DNA of 64,000 nt, from contig BJOX01000164.1 in assembly GCA_009731375.1 (NCBI GenBank), positions 799,785 to 863,784 on the forward strand, written 5' to 3'. The translations under genes and the position numbers were made by a program. Under the pieces are notes generated by a model. It saw only the letters and a list, made by a program, of their open reading frames with translations. It was not told the DNA's origin and ran no database searches. The DNA comes from Paulinella micropora. Its lineage: Eukaryota; Cercozoa; Imbricatea; Euglyphida. Below are positions 46,380 through 58,460 of the stretch, piece by piece (the stretch's first letter is position 1; each line of letters begins with the position of its first letter).

Positions 46380-46777
46380 CATACATACACGGCATACATA
46401 CATACATACATGCATGCATACATATATACGTACATGCATACATACATACGTATATACGTATATACATGCATACATACATACGTACATACATACGTACATG
46501 CATACATACATACGTACATACATACGTACATACATGAATGCATACATACATACATACATACATACATACATACATACATACATTACATACATACATTACA
46601 TACATTACATTACATACATTACATACATACATTACATACATACATTACATACATACATTACATACATACATTACAAACATAAATACATACATAAATACAT
46701 ACATAAATACATACACACACATACATACATTACATACACACACATACATACATTACATACATACATACATACATACA

Positions 46778-46858
<81 letters not shown>

Positions 46859-47745
46859 TACATACATACACACACACATACATACATACACACACACATA
46901 CATACATACATACACACACACATACATACATACATACATACATACATACATACATACATACATACATACATACATACATACACATACATACATACACATA
47001 CATACATACATACATACATACATACATACATACAAATATACATACATACATACATACATACATACATACATACACATACACACATACATACACATACATA
47101 CATACATACATACATACATACATACATACATACATACATAAACATACATACATACATACATACAATACATATATACATTGCATACATACATTACATGCAT
47201 ACATACACACACACACACATACATACATACATACATAACATACATACATACATACATACGTACGTACACATACGTACGTACGTACGTACGTACGTACATA
47301 CATACATACATACATACATACGTACGTACGTACATTACGCAGGTACGTACATTACACACATTACACACATTACACACATCACACACATCACACACACCAC
47401 ACACACCACACACACCACATACATACACACACACACACACACATACATACACATACACATACATATACATATACATACGTACGTACACATACGTACGTAC
47501 ACATACGTACGTACGTACGTACGTACGTACGTACGTACGTACATGCATGAATGCATGCATGCATGCATACATACATACATACATACATACATGCATGCAT
47601 GCATGCATGCATACATACATACATACATACATACATACGTACGTACATACGTACGTACGTACGTACGTACGTACGTACGTACGTACGTATACATACATAC
47701 ATACATACATACATACATACATACATACATACATACATACATACA
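46380..47745. repeat. CATA microsatellite with CGTA, TTACA, CA variants
   Basis: About 1.35 kb of (CATA)n and relatives, without unique sequence. Confidence 0.97.
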
Positions 47746-47807
47746 TACCTGAGGTATCAGTGGGTATCCAACCTGTCGTTGGATCATACATACATACATA
47801 CATTACA

Positions 47808-47838
<31 letters not shown>

Positions 47839-48136
47839 CATACCTGAGGTATCAGCGGGTATCCAACATGTCGTTGGAATATACATACATACATACATAC
47901 ATACAAACATACATACATACATACGTACATACATACATACATACATACATTACATACATTACATAAATTACATACATTACAAACATTACATACATTACAT
48001 ACATTACATACATACATACATATATACATACATACACACATACATACATACATTACATACATTACATACATTACATACATACATACATACATGAGGTATC
48101 AGTTGGTATCCACCATGTGATTGGATCATACATACA

Positions 48137-48168
<32 letters not shown>

Positions 48169-48216
48169 CATGAGGTATCATATCAGTTGGTATCCACCAT
48201 GTCATTGGATCATACA

Positions 48217-48248
<32 letters not shown>

Positions 48249-48361
48249 CATATGTACATACAAACATGCATACCTGAGGTATCAGTGGGTATCCAACATG
48301 TCGTTGGATCATTCATTCATACATACATACATACATACATACATACATACATTACATTACA

Positions 48362-48392
<31 letters not shown>

Positions 48393-48434
48393 CATACCTA
48401 CATACCTACATACCTACCTACATACCTACATACA

Positions 48435-48466
<32 letters not shown>

Positions 48467-48645
48467 CATGAGGTATCAGTTGGTATCCACCATGTCATTG
48501 GATCATACATACATACATACATAGATATACATATATACATACAAACATGCATACCTGAGGTATCAGTGGGTATTCAACATGTCGTTGGATCATTCATTCA
48601 TTCATACATACATACATACATACGTACATACATACATACATTACA

Positions 48646-48676
<31 letters not shown>

Positions 48677-49280
48677 CATACATACATACATACATACATA
48701 CCTGAGGTATCAGTGGGTATCCACCATGTCGTTGGAATATACATACATACATACATTACATTACACTACACTACACTACATTACATTACATTACATTACA
48801 TTACATTACATTACATTACAGTGGGTATCCACCATGTCGTTGGAATATACATACATACATACATTTTACATTTACATTTACATTTACATGTACATGTACA
48901 TGTACAGGTACATTTACAGGTACATGTACCTGTACAGGTACATGTACAGGTACATGTACAGGTACATGTACAGGTACATGTACAGGTACATGTACAGGTA
49001 CATGTACAGGTACATGTACATTACAGTACATTACAGTACATTACAGTACATTACAGTACAGTACAGTACAGTGCAGTACAGTGCAGTGCAGTACAGTACA
49101 GTACAATACAGTACAGCACAGTACAGCACATTACATTACATTACATTACATTACATTACATACATACATACATACATTACATACATTACATACATTATAT
49201 ACATTATATACATTACATAAATTACATACATACATACATCCATACATACATTACATACATACATACATTATATACATTAC

Positions 49281-49324
<44 letters not shown>

Positions 49325-49412
49325 TACATACATACATACAGACATACATACATACAAAGCTGAGGTATCAGTAGGCTCTTGTCGGTGTCTGCCATGTTAG
49401 AACATACATTGC

Positions 49413-49474
<62 letters not shown>

Positions 49475-49574
49475 TACATAGATTACATACATACATACAG
49501 AAATACATACATACAAAGCTGAGGTGTGAGATGGTTCTTGTTGGTGTCTCCCATGTGGTTAGAACATACATTAC

Positions 49575-49620
<46 letters not shown>

Positions 49621-49621
49621 G

Positions 49622-49656
<35 letters not shown>

Positions 49657-49735
49657 TAAATACATACATACATAAAGACCTGAGGTATCAGTTGGTTCTT
49701 GTCGGTGTCTGCCATGTCGTTAGAACATACATTAC

Positions 49736-49780
<45 letters not shown>

Positions 49781-49872
49781 CAGATAGATAGATACATTAC
49801 GTACATATATACAGACCTGAGGTATCAGTTGGTTCTTGTCGGTGTCTGCCATGTCGTTAGAACATACATTAC

Positions 49873-49904
<32 letters not shown>

Positions 49905-49988
49905 GTAGATAGATAGATAGATAGATAAAGACCTGAGGTATCAATTGGTACTTGTCGGTGTCTGCCATGTCGTTAGAACATACATTAC

Positions 49989-50028
<40 letters not shown>

Positions 50029-50180
50029 GTAGAAAGACAGATAGACAGATAGATAGATAGATAGACAGATAGATAGATAGATACATAGATTACATACATA
50101 TATACAGACCTGAGGTATCAGTCGGTTCTTGTCGGTGTCTGCCATGTCGTTAGAACATACATTACATTACATAGATAGAT
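47746..50180 (-). repeat. Fifteen donor-edge copies of the 50264-50332 exon
   Basis: Minus strand copies of TCTAACGACATGGCAGACAC ... CTGATACCTCAG|GT begin near 47746, 47842, 48091, 48169, 48272, 48468, 48553, 48700, 48822, 49357, 49517, 49677, 49815, 49930 and 50107. Copies above 49 kb keep the frame SNDMADTDK..LIPQ (some with indels). Copies below 49 kb share CAACGACATGNTGGATACCC and have lost it. Most keep CTCAG|GTATG or CTCAG|GTCTG. Spacers change from (GATA)n above 49.3 kb to (CATA)n below. All lie downstream of the complete exon. Confidence 0.85.
48860..49140. repeat. GGTACATGTACA and ACAGT/ACATT runs
   Basis: Plus strand (GGTACATGTACA)n, self-complementary, followed by ACAGT and ACATT pentamers. 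Confidence 0.9.
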
Positions 50181-50183
50181 ATT

Positions 50184-50215
<32 letters not shown>

Positions 50216-50263
50216 AAGATGGATAGATAGATTACATACATACACACATACATACATACAAAC

Positions 50264-50332
50264 CTGAGGTATCAGTAGGCTCTTGTCGGTGTCTGCCATG
50301 TCGTTAGAATACAACTCACGGGCCGGTGTAGG
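50264..50332 (-). CDS. Internal exon, 23 codons, glutamine-rich gene
   Basis: Acceptor CTATCTACAG|CCTACAC and donor GATACCTCAG|GTTTG. Phase 0 at both ends. PTPARELYSNDMADTDKSLL then IPQ. Only this copy of the donor-edge family has an acceptor and the first 25 exon bases. Confidence 0.7.
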
Positions 50333-50339
50333 CTGTAGA

Positions 50340-50404
50340 TAGATAGATAGGCAGGTAGGTAGGTAGGTAGGTAGGGGTAGGTAGGTAGGTAGGTAGGTAG
50401 GTAC

Positions 50405-50442
<38 letters not shown>

Positions 50443-50484
50443 AGAAAGGTAGGTAGGTAGGTAGGTAGGTACAGGTTGTTGCAG

Positions 50485-50535
<51 letters not shown>

Positions 50536-50571
50536 AAGGTAGGTAGGTAGGTACATTTGTTCTAGGGGAGG

Positions 50572-50615
<44 letters not shown>

Positions 50616-50705
50616 AGAGAAAGAAAGAGAAAGAAAGAAAGAAAGAAAGAAAGAAGAAAGAAAACGAGAGAGAGAGAGAGAGAGAGAGAGAATACACAAG
50701 GTTGT
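50340..50705. repeat. GGTA and GA/AAAG microsatellite intron
   Basis: Alternating (GGTA)n and (GA)n blocks, with AGGTAGGTAGGTACAGG boundary units duplicated three times. Confidence 0.9.
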
Positions 50706-50716
50706 CGCGGTTGTAC

Positions 50717-50722
50717 CTGTGG

Positions 50723-50763
<41 letters not shown>

Positions 50764-50826
50764 GACGTTGCTCCTCTTGCTGTGAGGGCTGTTCCTGAAT
50801 ATTTCCTTTCGAACGGGCAGAACGAC
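50717..50826 (-). CDS. Internal polyglutamine exon
   Basis: Acceptor TTCACCCTTTAG|GTCGTT and donor CAACCACAG|GTACAA. 110 nt; enters in phase 1, leaves in phase 0. RSARSKGNIQEQPSQQEEQR followed by about 14 Q and PQ. An acceptor-edge copy (CACCCTTTAG|GACGTTCTAC) lies at about 50958-51005, upstream. Confidence 0.7.
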
Positions 50827-50846
50827 CTAAAGGGTGAATGGGTAGG

Positions 50847-50881
<35 letters not shown>

Positions 50882-50893
50882 AGATAGATAGAT

Positions 50894-50925
<32 letters not shown>

Positions 50926-51005
50926 GTAGATAGATAGATAGATAAATATATAGATGTTCCTGTGTATTTCCTTTCGACCGTGTAGAACGTCCTAAAGGGT
51001 GAATA

Positions 51006-51090
51006 GATGAGATGTCGCAAAGGAATGTAGTCCTTGCAAAGGAACGCAGTTTCACATCAAACAATAATTTGTGTACTGTGCATGTGTCCG
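51006..51090 (-). repeat. 85-bp direct repeat at the 3-prime side of the LINE
   Basis: Identical over 85 bases to 54902-54986. Either a long target-site duplication or a pre-existing duplicated intron segment. Confidence 0.85.
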
Positions 51091-51320
51091 GGATGGGAAT
51101 CACGGGTAGTGTGTTCTGGAAAAAAAGAAGAGGAGGAAGGACGTTGAAGAAAAAGGCAATCTAGGAATGGAGAGTGGGAGGATAAGGAAGAAGAGAAAGA
51201 AAAGGAAGCCGTTAGTCCAAGTGTTTTGAGCACCGTAAGCTTGCGCAAGCTACAATGATGACATTGTATGAGGCCTAAACCCCCGCAGGGACCTAGCCCG
51301 GGCTATGCAACACTGGACGG

Positions 51321-52163
51321 CTATGATGGAATGCAGTCACCAATACGGACTAGAGGAAGATTAGTCCAATTTTTGACTGCACAGGAGCGATAAATCGCAA
51401 AAGAGCAACGAGCTACGCAGGAGGATAGCTTGAAGCAAAGGGATTTGGATTGGGGATGGGAAAAACCCAAGGCGCGGAAACATCGATGAACAGAGAACGA
51501 TACCATGCCGCGAGCCCCGCATTCGATTGGTCGAAGGTGGCAGGTCCATCCGTTGTCCTCGATTTGAGATTTGAGCTTGTTGTATCGGTTGGTCTTGTAG
51601 GCTCGTGCGTCAAGGATGTTTTCCTCGACCGGGCACGTTAGCTCGATCAGAATACATATCTTGGTAGACAGTGACCAGACAACGATATCGGGGCGGAGGT
51701 CAGTGACACAAATGTGGACAGGAAAGGCTTGCTCAGAACCGGTGTATTGGGTTTGGAGTTGCCAATCGTTTGCAGTGTCAAGCAGGGATGGTCGATGAAA
51801 TGACTGTCTCTTAGGCTTCTGCTCGCCCTCTTTCACAAACATAGACTTTGATTCATTTTGGTCTATAGGGGAGCGTTTGTTATGGCTCTCGATGTGTTTT
51901 TGAAGGGGAGCTTCAATAGTGCAGAGCACAGAGTCATGACGCCAGGTATAGCGGCCTTGTTTGAGGGCAACATGGCAACCGGAGAGGATGTGGCATAGAT
52001 GTGCTTGACCAGAACAGAGGGCACACTTGTTGTTGGGAATGATTCCCCACAGACGTCTAAGGTCGGGGGTAATAACCGAGTTTGTGCTTGCGTTGATGAC
52101 CCAAGAGATTAAACGGGGATTACGGTTTCCGATGAGGCGAGCCAGGAGAGGTCGAAGGGGCAT
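51321..52163 (-). pseudogene. LINE zinc knuckle and restriction-like endonuclease
   Basis: Frame of about 280 codons overlapping the RT frame by 55 nt. Early: IGNRNPRLISWVINASTN. CCHC: NKCALCSGQAHLCHILSGC followed by GRYTWRHDSVL, the usual R-Y-x-W-R-H continuation. Endonuclease core: RPDIVVWSLSTKICILIELT then CPVEEN, with a downstream RYNKL, the pattern RPD...ELTxPxE of R2-like elements. This domain nicks the target for target-primed reverse transcription. It is out of frame with RT, so this copy probably makes no joined protein. Confidence 0.82.
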
Positions 52164-54466
52164 GCGTCTTCAAAACGAAGGAAGCACCCTTGCATGGCTT
52201 TGTCCATGTCATGCACTGTGGTTGTCTCAAGTATTGTCTCAGCAGCTAATTCTAAAACCCTGTCTTTGCGGTCTGTGATGGAATGTTCTTTTGGGTAGCG
52301 ACCATGGCCAAGTCCGAGATGATCGGATTGGCCTCGATGTTTGAATTCAAAATCAACTTGTGCCTCAAGCTTTTCGAGCACAGGCTCTGGTTTCCAGATA
52401 GTTCGAAATGTTTCGTGTTTCGTCAGGTTCATCGCATAAATGGACGAGAGGTGTTTATCTGGGCAGTACTTCAGCATTTGAGCACGGTTGATTTGAAGTC
52501 GCTGGTAAAAAGAGACGATGGATTGGAGCTGTAGACCGAATTTCGAGCGTGGGCGGTAAAGGCAAGAGACCAGAGCTCTTTTGTAGATATTGGCCCATTT
52601 TTTGAGGAAGCGGGTCGCAATTTTCTCAAGGGTTTTGGCGAAAGATAAGCAGAGGTCATAAATGAGAAATGGCCAGGCAAGTGACTGGACAGCGTAGTGC
52701 TGGTATAGCCAAAGTTTCATAAAGCCATTGATCGAGCAGCTATCGATGGCTTGCATAGAAAGAATGAACTTCTTTTGGATTGCTGCACGTTGTTCGTTTT
52801 CGCTGAGGTCATGGTAGACAATCCATCCGAGGTCTTTGAAAGGCTTGTCAGCGATGAAGTCAATCGGTTTGCCAGTAATAGTAAGGGCGGGGTCGAAGGG
52901 TGGGAACGAGATCGGCAATAATCGTTTGAGACCCTTATAGTCGTCGGCTTTAGTCCAGTATTTGAAAGCAAGGCTTTTGCATTTGGGCGGTTTCGCGGCC
53001 ATTGTTCTGGACCATGACAGAAATTTGTCAATCATGTTGATGGACGATTGACAGTGTTTCGGGGATCGGCAGTGTAGTTTGAGGTCGTCAGCATAAGCAG
53101 CTTCGTGCACGATGACTTCATCTGTTGAGGTCTTATGCTTGAAATGATAACCGTTGTTTTTGGTCAAGGATGATAGGAGGTCAAGGAGTAGGTTGAAAAC
53201 TATGTTGAAAAGGAGAGGAGAAATGCAGCATCCTTGAAAAACGCCAACAGCAAAAACAAAGGGTTCTGATGACCAATCTTTCCCTTCGATTGTGGCTACT
53301 AAGAGTTCGTAGTATAAAAAGATTATGCGAGCAAACATAGGGGGCACGTGGTACCACCAGAGAGCGAACTGGATCAAGTTGTGGTTTACGCTTCCAAAAG
53401 CGTTTTGTAGGTCAATCCATGCTATGACCAGTTGGCGATAGTGATCTTTTGCATTTCTGATGGTAGCTTTTGTAGTAGCAATGTGCTCGGGGCATCCTGC
53501 AACGTTACGGAGGAAACCTTTTTGTTTTGCTCTGTCAAAGTACTTGTTATCTAGCAAAAAACTCTCTAGGCGTTTTGACCACAAAGAGAAAAATACCTTA
53601 CCCGAGCAGCTTGTCAGAGCAATCGGACGATAGTTTGAGGCCTGAAGTGGATCGCCGTCCTTATGAAGGAGGGAGATAGCAGCTTGGGCCCAGCTATTAG
53701 CTACATCCGTTGTCCAACACTTGACAATGAGTTTGTGTAAGAAAAGTAAAGCGGTGGGAAGTCTCTTGTAAACAAGGTAGCTAATACCATCTCTGCCAGG
53801 GGCTGCACCATTACGCTTGGCAAACACAGATCTTTTGGTTTCCAAGAAGGACGGTGGCTTGAGGTCAAAGGGGACAGTTGGTAGAGGTGGGCGATTCATT
53901 TCAGGTAAGGGCACGTAGGTTTGTTCACGATTAGCGTCTTTGTATAGGTTGGGAAAGTAGGAGTCACAGTTTTCTTTGGATAGGGAGGAAGTGGTTTGGG
54001 TTGAGGGGGGATGAAACAGATTTTTGGCAAACTTATGAGGGTCAGTTCGGAAGCGTGTATTTGCTTGTCGTTGAGCGGAGCTTAAAGTTGCTTCCTTGAG
54101 ACGACGGCGGAGGCGGTTTCCGGTCTTCAATAATACTCGCCAAGTTTTTTGCAGGCTTTTTGCAACAGCAGCTGGAATTGAACCTGCCCTTTTGAGATCT
54201 CGCAGATGTCTCTTTTGGATCAGTTTTTGTTGTCGGTTCTGCGTGAGTTCTGTTTGGAGCCGGATTACGTGGCGGTTTTTTCGCTCATGAGTTTGTTCTT
54301 GTGTTTTTGTTACCCGTTGTGATATGAAGTCGTAGAGATATCTTTCAAATTTCGCTACTGCTTCGTCACATGACAGGCATTTGATGAGAGAGGAGGGGAG
54401 GATGAGAGGGAGTGCGGATTGGAGTTCTTCTTCAATGCCTTTCCATTCGCTTGGTGTTGATGGCAA
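52109..54466 (-). pseudogene. LINE reverse transcriptase, 785 codons
   Basis: N-terminal about 200 residues are basic and helical (RLQTELTQNRQQKLIQKRHL). RT blocks in order: NGAAPGRDGISYLVYKRLP, SNYRPIALTSCSGKVFFSLW, VIAWIDLQNAFGSVNHNLI, GVFQGCCISPLLFNIVFNLL and the catalytic AYADDLKLH, then LGWIVYHDLSENEQRAAIQK. The F/AYADD box and SNYRPI block are typical of non-LTR elements. The start at 54466 is the first ATG of the frame; no N-terminal zinc finger or Myb domain is seen in it, but the upstream 430 bp may hold one in another frame. It ends at a stop just after entering the endonuclease region. Confidence 0.85.
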
Positions 54467-54901
54467 TACCAGGCGTTTTCTTCTTTCGGTTGGTTCTTTC
54501 GGGGCACTTCTTGTCCGATGGACGAAATGGGAGTATGTCTCGGCGTCAACACAGTGGGTGGAATCCAGGTTGATAATGCCGGGTTGCGACTTGTAGTCCG
54601 GATGGACGTGCGCTTTTGGGCTCTTCTTTTCGAGGAGGCCCGAAAGGTCTTCGTAAGGGTGAACATGAGCAAAATCTTCTCCAGGGGGTTCAGGCGGTGC
54701 AGAGCACGCACTGGGAGGGTGACGGCGGCCACTCCGGAGGGAATAGCGGTGCGTCGGTAGGTTTTCGCATGTAGTTTTTGTAACTTACGGCTTAACTTAG
54801 GGGAAGCAAGCCTCTTCGTTTAAGCCAGGGTTGTCAGCCCAAGAAGAAAAAGGAGAAAGGTTTGGTTGCCGCGCTTTATCGCCGCGACGGGGTCACATAT
54901 G

Positions 54902-54986
54902 GATGAGATGTCGCAAAGGAATGTAGTCCTTGCAAAGGAACGCAGTTTCACATCAAACAATAATTTGTGTACTGTGCATGTGTCCG
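54902..54986 (-). repeat. 85-bp direct repeat at the 5-prime side of the LINE
   Basis: See 51006-51090. A third, nearly identical copy occurs at 6517-6600 on the plus strand. Confidence 0.85.
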
Positions 54987-54989
<3 letters not shown>

Positions 54990-55022
<33 letters not shown>

Positions 55023-55085
55023 GGATGGATGGATGGATGGATGGATAGATAGCTAGATAGCTAGCTAGCTAGCTAGCTAGCTAGC

Positions 55086-55116
<31 letters not shown>

Positions 55117-55456
55117 GATAAGATAGGATAAGATAGGATAAAGATAAAGATAAAGATAAAGATAAGGATAAAGATTAGGATTAGGATTTGGATCAGAATT
55201 AGGATTAAGATAAAGATGAAAATAAAGATAAAGATAAAGATGAAGATAAGGTGAAGTTAACGTTAAAGTTAAAGTATAAGGTAAAGGTAAAGGTAAAGGT
55301 AAGATAAGATAAGATAAGATAAGATAAGATGAGATGAGATGAGATGAGATGAGATGAGATGAGATGAGATGAGATGAGATAAGATAAGCTAAGATAAGCT
55401 AAGATAAGATGAGATGAGATAAGATAAGATAAGATAAGATAAGATAAGATAAGATA

Positions 55457-55488
<32 letters not shown>

Positions 55489-55525
55489 ATAGGATAGGAT
55501 AGGATAGGATAGATGGATAGATAGA
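54990..55525. repeat. GATA, GATG, TAGC, AAAGAT, GATAA/GATGA microsatellites
   Basis: A sequence of distinct short repeats in one intron; no unique DNA. Confidence 0.95.
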
Positions 55526-55530
55526 TAGAC

Positions 55531-55599
55531 CTTTGTCCTTCTTGCTGTCTTTTTTGCTCCATCGTCCCATATAACTATTGCGAAGCCAGCGCCCGATTT
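55531..55599 (-). CDS. First recognisable exon of the glutamine-rich gene
   Basis: Acceptor CTATGTATAG|AAATCG and donor GACAAAG|GTCTATC. 69 nt; enters and leaves in phase 1. [20 protein letters not shown] then DK, and a split Gly with the next exon. An acceptor-edge copy lies upstream (about 55651-55696). The true 5-prime end of the gene is not identified; ATG at MGRW could be used if this is the first coding exon. Confidence 0.65.
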
Positions 55600-55692
55600 C
55601 TATACATAGATAGATAGATAGATAGATAGATAGACAGATAGATAGATATCCATCGTCCCATATAACTATTTCGAAGCCAGCGCCCGATTTCT

Positions 55693-55725
<33 letters not shown>

Positions 55726-55750
55726 CAGATAGATAGATAGATAGATAGAC

Positions 55751-55783
<33 letters not shown>

Positions 55784-55932
55784 TTTTTGGTCTATCAGCT
55801 GTGCATATCCGAAGACATAGGCATCCATTCCACCCTGCCGCCATTTATTTATTTATTTATCTATCTATTTATCCATCTACCTAGTTCTTTTTCGCGTTGT
55901 GCCGCAGCAGGGGAAGGCAAGGTCTCTCTCTC

Positions 55933-55988
<56 letters not shown>

Positions 55989-56082
55989 ACCGTGGAGTTC
56001 TTTCTCGCGTTGCGCTGCAGCAGGGGAGGGCAAGGCGCCAACGTGAGGATTATCATCATCATCTTTTGCCTACAAACATAAA
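55600..56082. repeat. GATA runs, exon-edge copy, TTTA and CT runs
   Basis: Contains the acceptor-edge copy at 55651-55696, a minus-strand copy of the GTGGAATGGATGCCTATGTC segment known from 9.1 and 11.5 kb (55785-55840), and two plus-strand copies of GTTCTTTYTCGCGTTGYGCY (near 55885 and 55999). The first of these ends GGCAAG|GTCTCTC, like a donor. Confidence 0.7.
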
Positions 56083-56215
56083 GATGAGTGAAAATTTTTG
56101 GCCAGGACATATTTCGGCTAGTGATTTTTCACCGCAGAATACGTTGTTTTTGCACAAAACTTTGGGTGGCCGGAATTCTTCTCTAGTCTTTTCGCCGCAA
56201 AGATTCGTCACTTTT
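56083..56215 (+). repeat. Dispersed repeat, copy 1 (partner 60003-60118)
   Basis: GTGATTTTTCACCGCAGAAT and ACTTTGGGTGGCCGGAATTC are shared between the copies with few changes. No class is assigned. Confidence 0.7.
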
Positions 56216-56734
56216 CCTTAAGCAGGTAGAACAGCAGAACAGAAGTGTTGTATTTCATAAAAAGCCGTGATGAAGAGAGAAAAGAAAAGAAAAAAGAGAA
56301 GAGAAGAGGAGAAGAGAAAAGAAGAAGAGAGAAGAGAAGAGAAGAGAAGAGAAGAAAGGAAAGGAAAGATACAACATAATACAGTACATACATAACATAC
56401 TGAATACTGTACAAAGCCATACAAAACAAATCCATGCAATACAAAAACAATACAATAACAATGCAATAGCTATGACCTCCTAATCATTTGGCAATACATC
56501 CACACATACATTCATACTGGTCACCAAAAATAAATATGGTCGTACAATACTAATTGAGACACTAGTAGGTTGCAAAACGAAGGCTGATGTTTTTTTTTTT
56601 TTTTTCCCCCCCTACTTTTCCTCTTTCTCTGTCTCTCTCTCTGCTTAAAAAAAATTAAATAAATAAATAAATTAATTTAAAAAAAAATAAAAAAAATTAT
56701 TATTATTATTGGTTTTATTATTATTATTATTATT
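56216..56734. other. GA-rich and AT-rich low-complexity sequence
   Basis: AAGAGAAG run, ACATACAATAC-type run, poly-T, and short (TTA)n before the SINE. No gene. Confidence 0.75.
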
Positions 56735-57020
56735 GGACACCGTGATAGCCCAGTGGTCAAGTTCTACTATCTGGGCCATGTCGCCAGTTCGATTCCCGTC
56801 GGTGCCACGTATTTTCATTGAACATACCGGTCCGTCTGGACCAGTATTTTCATTGAACATACCGGTCCGTCTGGAAGTGTTGGAACTGCCCTTGCGGGGG
56901 TGTCATTACAGCCTATCGTCAATTCTTCGTACTCCCCTCACGGGTGAGACGATGGAGGCGCATGTGCAGAAATGCATCAGCCATTGACAGAGAAGCACTA
57001 TTATTATTATTATTATTAAT
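56735..57020 (+). mobile_element. tRNA-derived SINE, copy 1
   Basis: Pol III box A TAGCCCAGTGG (56746-56756) and box B GTTCGATTC (56787-56795) sit in a 72-nt tRNA-like head (56736-56807). Its ends pair 6 of 7 (GACACCG with CGGTGCC). The body carries an internal 37-bp duplication (TATTTTCATTGAACATACCG, present twice) and ends CAGAGAAGCACT then (ATT)n. Confidence 0.8.
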
Positions 57021-57132
57021 TTTTTTCTTTTCTTTTCTTTCCGGCTTTCTTTTTCTTATACCTCATGATCACTGAGGCTGGTGCTCATTCCTTCTGTTCC
57101 ACATGGGTCACTCATTACAATTATTATTATTA

Positions 57133-57172
<40 letters not shown>

Positions 57173-57562
57173 CATTATTATTATTATTGTCATTATTATG
57201 ATTATTACTATTATCAATGTTTTTCTTTTCTTTTCTTTCTGGATTTCTTTTTCTTATATCTCCATGATCACTGAGGCTGGTGCATAAACAAAAACATCAT
57301 TTTCATCAATAAAATTGAAAGGAGCGATGCGCTCTCATCGATTTTCAAAGTGATGTTTTGGTCAGACATACCATCGAAAAATCGCTGTGTGAAATCGCAT
57401 TGGGTATTCTCATTCCTTCTGTTCCACATGGGTCACTCTCGGTGTCCACGTCCTGTATATGTGTATTGAATATTTATATATTTGGTGAATAAATAAATAA
57501 ATGAAAAAGAAATCAAGGAATGAATTAAATACATGCACACGTAAGTAAATAAGCAAAGACAC

Positions 57563-57600
<38 letters not shown>
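57021..57600. other. (ATT)n and duplicated unique sequence, no gene
   Basis: TTTCTTTTTCTTATA..CTCATGATCACTGAGGCTGG occurs twice (near 57042 and 57244), as does TTCCTTCTGTTCCACATGGG (57088, 57412). (TAA)n ends the interval. Confidence 0.7.
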
Positions 57601-57605
<5 letters not shown>

Positions 57606-57836
57606 GTGCTTCTCTGTCAATGGCTGATGCAAATCTGCACATGCGCCTCCATCGTCTCACCCGTGAGGGGAGTACGAAGAATTGACGATAAGCTCTAATG
57701 ACACCCCCGCAAGGGCAGTTCCAACACTTCCAGACGGACCGGTATGTTCAATGAAAATACTGGTGGCACCGACGGGAATCGAACTGGCGACAGGGCCCAG
57801 ATGGTAGAACTTGACCACTGGGCTATCACGGTGTCC
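57606..57836 (-). mobile_element. tRNA-derived SINE, copy 2 (inverted)
   Basis: Reverse orientation to copy 1, with box B and box A preserved, and only one copy of the internal 37-bp unit. (TTA)n tail on its 3-prime side. Confidence 0.8.
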
Positions 57837-57837
<1 letters not shown>

Positions 57838-57921
<84 letters not shown>

Positions 57922-58093
57922 GTGTATCTCCTGCCAATTGCTGAGCCAAAAGGCCATGTGCATCCAGTCCTCCATTCCATAAGGAAAGTCTCCACACCAA
58001 TCGGTGGAATAAAGGAAGTGACGGCATAGAACATTACTCTAGGAGCTTTATACCAATCAGCCCATGGAAAGGACCGATGGCCTATGTACTCCC

Positions 58094-58137
<44 letters not shown>

Positions 58138-58213
58138 GTAACAATAACAACAACAACAAGGATGATAATAACAACAAGGATGATAATAACAATAACAATA
58201 CTAATAATAACAA

Positions 58214-58260
<47 letters not shown>

Positions 58261-58303
58261 ATAATAATAATAATAATAATAATACTGATACTAATAATAC
58301 TAA

Positions 58304-58386
<83 letters not shown>

Positions 58387-58460
58387 TAATAATAATAATG
58401 ATAATAATGATAATAATGATAATAATAATAATAATAGTAATAAGAATAATAATAATACTA
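57838..58460. repeat. (AAT)n, (ACT)n triplet runs around a 170-bp repeat-like segment
   Basis: 57922-58095 is unique sequence (CAATTGCTGAGCCAAAAGGC...GGCCTATGTACTCCC) bounded by triplet runs on both sides, like the neighbouring retroelement tails. Confidence 0.8.

Larger units (their letters stand above)
51091..54901 (-). mobile_element. Non-LTR retrotransposon with restriction-like endonuclease, 3.8 kb
   Basis: Encodes a reverse transcriptase followed by a C-terminal CCHC plus PD-(D/E)XK-type endonuclease, the layout of the R2/NeSL-like early-branching LINE clades. It lies in an intron of the glutamine-rich gene in the same orientation. It is bounded by perfect 85-bp direct repeats. About 430 bp of 5-prime sequence precede the main ORF. 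A frameshift separates the two domains. Confidence 0.82.

Noticed and set aside
46414-48471. His-Thr-Tyr-Ile and Met-Tyr-Val-Cys frames
   Set aside because: Translation of (CATA)n and (TATG)n.
56736-56807. Functional tRNA gene
   Set aside because: Box A and B are good, but the acceptor and T stems have mismatches, the head continues into a body with a (ATT)n tail, and an inverted copy has the same body: a SINE.
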